64,000 nt of DNA. It comes from Hemicentrotus pulcherrimus (taxonomy: Eukaryota; Echinodermata; Echinoidea; Camarodonta; Strongylocentrotidae). The stretch spans positions 226,422-290,421 of the forward strand of contig BEXV01000298.1 in assembly GCA_003118195.1 (NCBI GenBank), read 5' to 3'. Made by a program: the position numbers and the translations under genes. Shown here piece after piece: positions 26,801 through 38,800 of this stretch (the first letter of the stretch is position 1; each line of letters begins with the position of its first letter). The notes under the pieces are model-generated. The model did no database searches and had not been told where the DNA came from. It saw only the letters and a list, made by a program, of their open reading frames with translations.

Positions 26801-29800
26801 TTTCAACCTTATCCCTGTACCCGACCCCAGTGTCCTTGTCAGTTGTTCCCCAGCGGATTGTGAAGGTTTGTCTTTATACAGAATATATTGGAGGAAAGGA
26901 AATAGAGGGGTCATCATTTGGGGGTCATAAGGAAACAAATTAGCAAAGATACATGAAGATTTCTCCTCAATCTTGATACTTCCAGTCCTCCAAAAGTCCA
27001 AACATTAAATTAGATTTTACAATTTTCTCCAAACCTGTCAGGTTTATATCCATGAATTCCAATCCAAACAGAAAACCCCATCAAAGCTTATTATATATTG
27101 TTGAATAATACAAAATTGCAAGCCTATTAGAGAAGTTCCTTTGAAGCTTTAATGGGCAGTTAATCAGATTACTTGATCAAATTATTTTTGTTAGATAGAT
27201 ACTGTTGATCATATTTGAAATGATTCCATTCTAAAATGGTAGAGTTGTTCTGTAAAAGATAGATTTATCTAATGTTAACTGTATTGCAATGTTGATGTGT
27301 TTTATATTTGTCATGTTATATTTTGATATTTATATATACTTTCTATTTCTAGTTTTGATTTTAACATTGAATTTAATGTTGTTTTCCATTGTTCTATTTT
27401 TACTCCCTCCCCTAATTTGTCTTTCACATATTCTTTAAAGTACTATGTTTTATATGCTTATGAATTGTATCTTATTCACCATGTATGAAACCTCATTGCA
27501 TATAGTGGGTATATTTTGCTGGTGGCCAAGTTTTTATCATGGGTGTTTTCACCTTCTTTTCACATTGTTATTTCTTGATTGTCATTAATTTCCATCTTAT
27601 TTCATGTCTGTCCATTTGATGAAATTCCATTGACATCTCATGTTATCTGTTCATGTGTCATTATTTCTTGTTACATTATGATGATGTTTGATGTTTCTTT
27701 CCAACATTTCTCTACTGCCATTTCATGATACATTTCATTTCTGTTTTATGTATTGAATACTGTCGATTTTTTTTCACAATTATCAACACTTTTTGAGATT
27801 TTGTTAATTTTCTGAAGGCTTGCGCACTCGGCTGGTTTCCCGAAATGCAGCATTGCAAAGAAGCGATCGATTTCGAATGACCATTCAGGTAAGCTCACCA
27901 GTCATGTTTATTTTTTAATGCTTTTTACTATTTGGAAGAGTTTGAAAATGACATTTACTTTTAGAAATGTCCATTAGCTGAATCTGTTATTCATATATTG
28001 TACACACAAAAGATTCATATCGAACAAAAATGTTATGTAATATTGAGGGCATAGCAATGAAGGGGGGTAATAACTGTCCAGAAGTAAATTATTGTGAACT
28101 ATTGGCTGTTTTTGTTTTTCTTCTTCAGTAATACTCATTCAGTAAAACAGACATTCAGTTTTAAAAACAGATCCTTTTGATTTCAAAATGAGTTTTGTCT
28201 CTGAATATCAGCATGCTACAAGTACGTTCAAGTACGAATGCTACAGGTACTTGTTATATTTTTTATTTTAAGTATAGGGAAGAAAGCCAGAGGAAGGGAT
28301 TAAGATCCTACAGCATAAGTGTCTAGTGATACTGTGCCTCATTAGCAAGTCATTATGATTTCTTTAATACTATCATGATTGAAGATGAACATGAGCTCTG
28401 GTAAAGATAAATTCTCACAGAATCCAACAAAACTTACACTGATTGTTCAAGATTACAAATAAATGACATGTGCCAAACAATTTTGGTAGAAAATGTATAG
28501 TTGCTGAGTAATGAGCATAGAAAGATAAGGAAATCCGAGTACATGTAAGTAAGGCCCCACACCATGTGCTTAACACGGGTCACTATATGAAAATAGGAGT
28601 TGTGGTCTTTATCAAAGATGATGCCCAGTATTATTGTGCATTCATTTTGATTTTTTTACTGATTCAAACAACCAGTCTCCTGTAGGATAAACAATCCAGA
28701 ATCAATCATAGAATTTTTCTCTCAAAATAAGATTCCCATACCAGAGCTCAAGATTAGCTTTAATGATAATAATGTACCCTAAATATAGCTGATGAAAGAA
28801 ACAAATTTCTTCAGAGGTGGTACTTCGGTCCTTTGTGTGGAAATGATATAGTTTACAAATATTGACTGCTTTGGTATATTGCAGTCTCAAGATCACCGGA
28901 GAGCTATAGTTATGTGAACCTAAAATTCAGCAATCAATATTTGTTATATATACCACTACCCACTTATGTGTTCTCACAAAATGGAAATTCCCTGTTAACA
29001 TTCAAAATAATAGTGGTCAAATTTACCAATCTAAAAGAAGTGCGCGTATCATCTGCGTGCATCTGTTGTTAACTTTATGCCCATCTATTGCGTCCTTAAA
29101 AGGTAGTGTATCCCTTTTGCAGCCAACATCAAATTCTGTAGGAATTTACAGCAATTATGAATATGTCTTACCTGTGAAAAAATAAACGTTAGCAGTGTCC
29201 TAGTATTCAAACTATGCAAGGAAACCTGTTTACCTGCTAGACTTCACTGTCAGACACTACTGAGTGACTGACTGACTTTTCTTTTGGTGGTAATAACGTT
29301 TTTAAAAATGAGTTGTCAATAGTACATAATCATTTGTCCCGCACATCAATAACCCACTTCTTATAATGGCCTAAATTAAGCTGATTGAATCTTTGCTCAG
29401 CACGTACGACCATCCGGTACAAGGGTCTGAAAATCAGACTATTTAATTAAACGAGCGCGCTCTTTAAATTCGATTAGACACCCAACAGTCATTATTTTCA
29501 AGCCCTTCTGTTTTTGAGTGAAGTTCTAAATTAGTATTATCTTTCAAATGCCATTGGAATTTAACCTTTTCATTTTTTGGGCCTGAAAACAGGACAAACA
29601 GTGTATCCCCTTTAAGTGTTACCTGCCAGTAGAACTATGTCTGGTAAATATTTTGGAGCTTTTTCTAAAGTAAAAATTAATTTGCATATTATTAAATTTG
29701 TCTAAATGACCTAGAGATGTCAGATATTATTTTCTTTTTTTCTTCATCATATTTGAATAGATTACACTTAATTGGTAATAAGCTGATATTACCTTCCTGT

Positions 29801-32800
29801 TTTGTAATTCTGCTGATAATCCTGAATTAATAATATTCATGTTTAAATATTGCCATGGCATGTCCACACTCAAAATTATTGAGGAATAATTAGAAAATAG
29901 GTACCATACAAATATTAATCAAGTCTTTGATAACATTTGATGAAAGAGAAATAACTGATGTGGAAGTCACTTTCATCATACTTTCAAAACTGTAGGAAGA
30001 GGATGTTATAGGTTATGACTGAAAATTCAATAATTGTTGAACTATAGTTTATTGTTCCCAGTGCTCAATTCATACAGGAAAAGGTTTTGCTATCCATTAA
30101 AATTCATTGCTAAATTTAAATTAAATAATAGTGATTATTTCATTCCCAAACTCAGCTACATGTAGTCTTTATAACAGATACCAAATCACAAATTCATCAT
30201 ACTGTACTCAATTTAATTATGATCTTCAAATGTGAATTAGATTAAGATTTATTGCTAGTTCTTCAAATGTGAATTAGATTAAGATTTATTGCTAGTTTGA
30301 ATACACTCTCAATCAACAACAAAAATGACTTGTGAGTAGAACAGGGCCCTCTTGCATAAAGAGTGAGTTTAAATGCAACTCTGAAAATCAAACGCAAGTC
30401 CGAAAAATCAAACACAACTACGCGTTTGATTGCCATTCCATTGAATAAAGATGCAACTTTCAAGCGCAACTTTTCCAGATCAAATCAAAGTTTAAGATAG
30501 ATGTACAACCAAACTTAAAGTTGCATTTGATTTCAATCGCAACTCTCTTTATTCAATGCGCAGTTGCGTATGATATTTGCATTTGATCTGAGTTGAGATC
30601 AATCGCAACTTGACTTTTATGCAAGCGGGCCTGATTTGCATTGAGCCCTTGGAATTCTAGATCAAGGGTTTTGGCTTTAGATTGGATACATTTTAGCTGT
30701 ATCTATATTATATCTTGGGTGATTGGTACCCCAAGTTCATTTACATTGCATGTCTTAATTTTAGGCCCTTTATTGTGGATAATGTCATATTTCTGAATAA
30801 CTGCAGAAATGGAAATAGGAATAGATACATGTAGAGGAATTTGCGTCTAATATCTGGATGAGGTAGTATGTCCCTTTTGCAGCCAATATCAAATTCTATA
30901 GAACTTGGCATTAATTGTGAATATGTCACGTATGTCCTATCTGTGAGATTTAAATGTGAGCAGTTTACTAGTATTCAAATTATGCAAGTAAACCCGTCAA
31001 ATTTCTAGACTTTACTGTCAGAGAGTATTGAGTGACCGACTTACTTTTTTTTTCCTTTGGAAATATAAATAACATAGATAAAATGAGCTGTGAAGGATAT
31101 GAGATTTTGTAAACATCAATAATCTGCTTCTTGTCTTGGTCAAAATTAAGCTGATTGAATCTTTGCAGCACAAAACATACAACTTTGTGGTACAAGGGTC
31201 AGAAAATCAGACTATTTTCTACTCATTATTTTTGGAGCGCGTTTCTTAACAGTTGATATAGTTCCATATAGAGGCAATTATCAGTTCTAATCTTTATGGA
31301 GGAGTTTTTAGTTGGTATTATCTCTTGTTTACCATAGGATTTACACAATCTTATATTTTCAGCCTGCAAAAGGGACACACCTCTAAAGGGCAATCCAACC
31401 CCCGTAATAAGTTCATTTGTATGAAAGCAGGAGAATAAGGATTAACCGAATTCGGAATGACATTAATTATAAATATATCAGACTAATATAAGAAAAGATT
31501 GACTGTTTGAAATATGAGATCACTAAGACTATACAAATTTCAAATTTACAGTTTGGTCAGTGGATTGTGAAGTAGTCACGGATAAATATACTGTTTGTCA
31601 TGTACAGAAATTAGAATTACGATGGTACAGCAGCAATGATCATTTTTTGTTGTTTGGAGGGGAGATGTGCCTGTTCATCACTTCAACACTTTTAACAGTT
31701 CATTTTAAAGGCCATGTACAGTCAATGCAAGTATCTTAAAATCTGGAAATGCATAATCATTCAATGCTTCTTGTAAGATGCCGTTTCATACTTCCAAATC
31801 ATTATACCAATGTTTGACCGGGAAAAAAAAGTACTTCATAGAACAAATGATGAATGATATGGTGGCTGGTCACCAATTCACCATCATATTTTCTAAATTT
31901 GTCATCTTTTTTTTCACCCTGACAAAAAAACAAAAAATAAATTACAAAGTTGAGACAAAGCAAGATTAGAACTAGGCAAGATTTTGTGTTTGCTATTCAT
32001 CAACTGAAATATTGATCAAAAGGAAGAAAGGATTTTGGGTACCTGCAAAATACGAGCTGTAAATATATGTTCTCATTTTAAATTGTAGCAATGACTCTGG
32101 TATTACTTCATGTAGCTGTGTTCTTGTACTCACATTTTTTCTTTTAATTGCAGATCCTGGGGACATATATGCTGAGCGCCACCAAGCAGAGAATTACTCC
32201 AAACTACAGAAACTATATTACCATTAATTTGCTCACAAAGCAAACTGTTCTAATTATTAACTTATTAAGACTTAATGAAAATAAGGGCAAGAAAAAACAA
32301 AAAACCCAAACCTGATAGACGACCTCAATGGACCCAGCAGTGCCTGTTATGAACTGAATTACCAACCTCACAATAGGGACCCAATCAGCTATCCCAATTA
32401 GGAAATTCTTTGGTTATAGACGTCGGACATAATGATTGTTGCTGAAAGTTCATTATAATGAAGAAAAGAGAGAGAGAAAGAGATGAAGACAAAAAAGAAC
32501 TTCAAAAATAACAGGGGATTTTGTTTTTAGGATTCTGACACATTGGATTTCTGCGACAGTGCAGTATTTCTAAAAACATCCTAGTCTTAAGTGCAAAAGC
32601 ATTTTAATCATTTGCGTAAGTTAAAGATTACGGTATACTTTGCAATGGTTAATCTTTTTGTACAAGATGAAATTCTATTACACATGTACTACTTTATTGA
32701 GAATGGTTGAGCCTACATTAAAAAGTTTGAAAAAAATCAAAATGAAGTCAAAGTAAGGAGATGTTGACAGTTGAGAAAGACAGAAACACATACAAGTGTT

Positions 32801-35800
32801 TTTAAATATTTACTTCAAACTAGGACATTGTAATTATGTTTTAGTATGGATTAAATAATTGGTTTGATGCAATCCAGTCGATTTACCTGTGATGCATTCG
32901 TTAGATACATAATCATTTGTCCAAAATCTCAGTTAGACCTCAATGGACACATTCTTAAACAGTAGTTGTTGCTAAATCTTTCCTTTGTATTAATAATTTT
33001 GTTGATTAAATTGATGATATTTATGTACTTGCAGAGTTTGATTTATTTGCGCAATCTGTTTGTGCTGTCCATTGTTTCTTGTCATCTCCTATTTCCTCTT
33101 TGTCCAATTTCTCTATGTGTTTTCATTTCTTCTAATCATCATTTGAAAAGAGAATGTGTATTTTTATGTGAGAAGTGTATAGGTTAAATAAAACACCAGT
33201 TCAACTGATTGCAACTCTTTTAATCAATTACTTCAACATCCATTCAATTACATTTTTATAACACTTGATATCTACACACTAGTGTTCAATTTTAACAGAA
33301 TAATCATACAACATATGTATAAATGCATAATTTTTTTCACTTTCAGAGATGGTAGAAAAAGGTTGTGAGAATGTGAAGTATACGTTTTCTTGAGACTTGA
33401 ATACTCAAAAGTTATTCTAAATTTGATCAAGTCTTGAGAAAATTAAATATGGAGCATTCTTTTTCATTGGTTCTATACCTTTTGGGCGATACATCAAATG
33501 GGGTTCTATCTGAACACTCTGAAACAGTTTTCTATCTGAAACTAATAATCTGGCTTTCTTCTTCAACCCTAACAGGAGTATTTGCTGAGGATCTTGAATG
33601 GACTCTGGAGCCTGTTGAGCCTGTCTTCCCTGGAGAGGAGAGCTCTGTCAGCCTAGACAGCACCGTTACCTTCCGTGATGGCAACCGCGAGCTGGTCGGC
33701 AGTGGCCTCTGGCGCCAGGGTCTCTTTGGCAGCAGGAACAGGGATGGTAGCGGAGAGCGCTTCAACTACCAGCGCCAGACCCTTGACAGGCCCCAGGCCA
33801 GTACCACCCTAATAGCCGATAGCCCACTTGAAGTCCAGGATGCTATCACTGACTTTGAGATTGGAACTGTGGGATGCAATGACTTTAACTACCTTTGTCT
33901 GGAATTCACTGGAGGAGACAACCCCAACCCTGACTACTTCTTCCGAGTAGTTGATGCCATGGACAACAGCGCCGAGGCTAACACACTCGTCAAGTGTAAA
34001 GAGCAGGAGTGTCTCTCTAGTAAGTCTGTGATTTTGATCTTTGAACTGTATTTTGCACAAGATATGTGTCTCTTTTTCAATGTCCAACTGCTTCCAGGAA
34101 AATATATGTAGGTTTTAATTTAGTTGACAACAGCTAGTATTTTTCAGCTAGTAAAGTGAAGGCATGCCATTGATTGTAAAATTGTTATGTGCATGCCAAA
34201 GCTCTTTTTGATATCTAGTGCTCTGAAGCACAGAATGCCCCCAGAATAGAGTGAATTCTTCAGGTAGTATACAAACTTTGAAAAAACTTTGACACACCTG
34301 TTATCAGGAGAAAAAAACCTGTTATGCTATAAAAATGGATTAATAAACTCATTAGCATTTGCTTCATGAAAACAAATTGTAGAATGCTAAGATCCTAATT
34401 TCTATTGTATTGAAGAATGAAAGGAGTTCTCTTACTGCAAAAAAAAAAAGGAAATGAAAATAGAGTCTGTGTTTACAAATTCAGTCAGTCAGTTTCCTGT
34501 TATACACATGGGCAAAGTATTATTTCCCTAAATATATTCTGATACAAAGATTCATCACGAACTATTTCATGTTTTTGAAATGATTTTGCTTTGGTTCTTC
34601 GATCCATAGATACTTAAATGATGATTTGGTATAAAGTTACTCTGGCTGTGTGGGTCTTTGAAACATTTCATCTAACCAAATTTGTTGTGTTTCTAGCTTG
34701 CTCAAGACATGACAAATCTACTATAGGTGTATTTCAGTGACTCCATATTATTTTTAACATCATGATTTTGGCTGTTTGTGATCATATTATTTGATCATAG
34801 TAATAGATGTATACACTTGTGATAAAATCAAAAATTTTAATACAAGTTAAGTTCTTTCTATATTCTGTATAGTTAAACCAGCTCATGTAAAGTATATCTT
34901 TCTATAAAATTTGGTGTGATCATACTTTATCTTTCATCTTTTTACTTCCATTTATAGGGGCCATATTCACAGACTTAGAGGCTGATCTTGGCAACCAGAT
35001 TATCTATGAAAACAAGAGGAACCCACTGAGTGTTGACCTCACCGGTGTCACCCATGATGACGCTACCAACGTCCGAGGAGATCAGCTGTGGAAGATGGCC
35101 GTCTATGGCAGCCGCAGAGCTGATGGCTCTGGGCCCAAGGCTGGCCTCGAAGAACAGATCCTGGATCCCACTGAAGCATCCACGACCCTGTTGGATGAGG
35201 AGAACCTCAACATGAACAACGTCAACTTTGAATTTGACATGACGGGCATTCGCTGCGAGGATGCTGAATGGGTCTGCTTTGATCTGGATAAGAACAATAG
35301 GGCTAGTGTGAACTACATCTTTGAGGCTCGCCCTGATGAATCGGTCATCACCGAGTGTATCGACATGAGGGATCGTTGCAAAGGTGAGTGGTATTTCCTT
35401 GTTACTTGCTTACAGAATGAGTCAAGGTTCATCACCCATGTATTATGAGACATATTTAACATATTGTCTATTTTGAGTAGTAAGGGCGTATAATATACTT
35501 TAATGCACAGTAAATGCCCCTTTGGCTCCAAACAGATTTTATACAAAATAAGAATGGGGTTTTACTATTTCTTCTTCAAATTATTTGTGAAAAAAAAAGA
35601 TGTTCACTGGATATTATGGTCGCTTCTAAAATTTCTTTAACTGTAGTTATTCATTTTTAATGTATCCGTTAATAGGTGTCACTGCTATTGACATTGATTG
35701 GGAAGCCGAAGTTGGTGATGCTCCATTTGGCCAACCATCTCCTCTGACCCTAACTGCCGACATCAACTTTGACCCAGAGAGTCCAGATGTTAATGGTCAA

Positions 35801-38800
35801 GGCTTGTGGCAGCTTGGCGTGTTCGCTGCTACCAGACCCGACGGTGATGGTCCTCGCAGGGACGAAATCACCCAGACCCTGGACCCCTTCAATGGGGCCA
35901 AACCGCTCGAGGAAGGTGGACCTCTAGAGTTTGACAACGTCTTGACCAACTTCCCAATCGACGAACTCGGCTGTGACGACTACCGCTACCTCTGTGTGGA
36001 ATTCAAGCAGGGAGTGGCCCCTACCCCTGGATACAAATTTGAGACCCAAGGAGGAACTGATTCCATCATTTCTTGCCGGGAGCAACCCTGTAGAGGTAAC
36101 TTCTAGGGAGTGTGAGGATCTCCCTCCCTCTCTGTCTCTCTCACTCACACTGTATCTAATGACAATCATCTTTGTCATATCATCATCACTCTTATTCTTC
36201 ATTCATCATCAGCATGACAATCAATCTCTCACCCTTGTTGAGTACTTGGCCACCAGCTTAGTTTGCCCTGAGGCAAATATGTTGGTGAAAACAGATCAAT
36301 TATTTTAAGTAGGGACTTGCTAGGGCAAGTAAAATAACCCCTTCTTCCCTTACAGGTTTAGATTACTAAGGCAAGTGTTAGGTAGATCAGGAAGAGGAAT
36401 TTACGCTCTTACCACATGGGCAGACAGTGATACAGGAGCAAGATGCTGGATACTGGAGAAACAAGAGTGGTATTTGGTCATGTTTGCTAAAAGGAAACTC
36501 CATGATTCTCTTATTTGCATGGTCAATTTTTCCTTTCAGTCTGAACTCTCTCTTGTTCTCCAGCCAAGCATGAACTTGTCTCTGCAACTGTCTTACTGTC
36601 TATTTCTAGAACTTCTGATTTAAACAAAATCTGGAATATTGTTCTTTATGCTCACTTGTCTTTCAGTTCTGTTGATTTCTTTCAATGAATGCAAACTTGA
36701 AATTTCTACCTTTCTCAAAATCTCAACATCTTTTCCATAATTCTTCATACGCTATATTTTTCAACTCAAATCTAAATCTAATCTAAGAGCATGAATGACT
36801 CTTCTGTTTTCTTTCTGGGATCTTTCGGGCTCTGCTTTTGAGGTTCAAATAGCACTCTATGAAGCCTTTCTAAATAGGTCTCTCTACTGCATGGCTAATT
36901 AGATGGCATGAAGAGAAAATGGGGTTAAGGATTAATGCTATGAAATTTCTATCTTGCATGATTTGCAGGATTTCACAGTCTGTTTGGATGTGAAATCAAA
37001 ATTGCATGTGCAAATCAAATCTTTTCCTATCATCGCAGGTGTTGAGGTTTCCGAACTACATTCCACTCCTACTGAGACACTCTCTGACCTGATACTGTAT
37101 GAAGGAAAGGATACTAATCCTATCCAGTACAACTCGGTTGCAACCACAACCCCTGATTCTGGTACTGTACGTGGTGTGGATCTCTGGACCCTCAGCCAGT
37201 GGGGTAGCGAGCGCGCCAACGGTAACGGACCCCAACAAAACTACCAGGAGGAGGTTCTCTCCGGCTATCATGCTGCACTCCCTGTTATGGCTGCTGGTGA
37301 CACTCTTGACTTTGTGCCCCTCGCCACCAATTTTGATATGACAGGCCTGCGCTGTCCTCAGGTCAAATACATCTGTAATGAGCTCAGCAAGGACCCAAGA
37401 TCCAGACCTGATTTTGAATTCACTGCTGTCCCTGATGAAAATGTACTCAGGAGTTGCTTTGAGGTACCTGATGGAGCTTGCAAAGGTAAGCATCTTATTT
37501 GCCTGTTCACTATTATACCACTCACACCAACACTACATTTCCCTGATAAATTCTTTGCCTGTTTGGAATTCACTATGAGATAATTAATTCTATCTCTTTG
37601 TGCTCAGGTGTTGTTTTCACCGACTTGGATTGGGATATGAGCCATGGACCCGTGTCTGCTGACAGCCCTGATGATGTGCGCTTCAACGTTGATGTCAGCA
37701 CTCTGCCGGAGAGTGGTGGAGCCGATGGTGATGGTCTGTGGCGTATTGGTGTCTTTGGAGCCCAGAACCCACAGGGAACTGGACCCCGTCTTGATTACAA
37801 GCGCCAGATTTTGACCCGTGGCCAGTCCTCTACCCCAGCTGAAGGTGAAGGCATGCCCCTTGAGCTGAACGCTCTGGAGACCGAGTTCGACCTGTCCCAG
37901 ATTGGCTGTGATTCTGAGTACCGCTGGCTGTGTCTGGAGTTTGCCAAGGGTCTACGTGCTAGCCCTGACTTTGAGTTTGAGATCAATGGTGGTGGAGATG
38001 TTATCATCAGCTGCAAGGAGCAGCCTTGCCGAAGACGTAAGTTCAATTAATCTGCGGGAGGTATTGTCCTTTTTCAGTGGCTTCCATCCCAAGTTTTCCT
38101 CGGCCAAGTATTCAAAAGATTAAAAACACTAAGATTATGTTTTGTTATGATTTTTCCTTCTGATTTAGTAGTGCCACTGTGAATAGGATTGAGAAAAAAT
38201 AAGTTTGAACACTTATCTCTTTTCTTTTTTAGCCGTAATGATCAATGATGTTGAGACAAATCCGCTTGGTAATGTTCGTGTGAATGAGGGCACCCGCAAC
38301 AACCGCATCTTGTACGAAATGACAGCCTTAACAGACCCATCCAGTGGAAAGGCCCAGGGAAAGAACCTGTGGGAGATGACAACTTTTGGAAGCAGCTTCC
38401 CAGATGGCCGTGGTAGGCGATTCAACCCCCAGACCGCATACACCTTCACCCAATACCAGAAGGACAAGTCTGCCTTCCCTGGTGAAAACATTCGCTATGG
38501 GGCTGTGGACACTAACATGGATATGACAGGTTTGACTTGCAACGAAGTCAGGTACTTCTGTTCTGAGCTGCGCAAGGGAGATTACCCCAGTCCAGATTTT
38601 GAAATGATCGCCAACCCCTCAGAAGATGTATTGACTGATTGTTTTGAGCTGAACTGTGAAGGTACAGTATGCGCTGTTATTAGATTCATTTTGACCGTGT
38701 TTCATAGGAAATTGTCAATGTTTTTTCTTTCATCTGTAAGCAATGAATTACATTTTTTCATCTGTAGTTTTTTTTCAACTTTTAGATGAATTGTATTTCT

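Larger units (their letters stand above)
26866..33575. other. intron 10
   Basis: At 6.7 kb, the largest intron seen. It separates the duplicated modules 1-5 from the compact modules 6-12. It carries two same-orientation copies of an element of about 520 bp (29096-29615, 30861-31388), a 292-bp inverted-repeat element (30342-30633), a perfect 37-bp tandem duplication (30224-30297), and two stretches that could be alternatively used exons (27818-27888, 32154-32315). Confidence 0.8.

Noticed and set aside
33809..34087. Minus-strand open frames opposite SURF exons (also 37056-37493, 39055-39363 and others)
   Set aside because: They are antisense shadows of GC-richer coding exons; the plus-strand frame has the cysteine pattern and spliced phase continuity.
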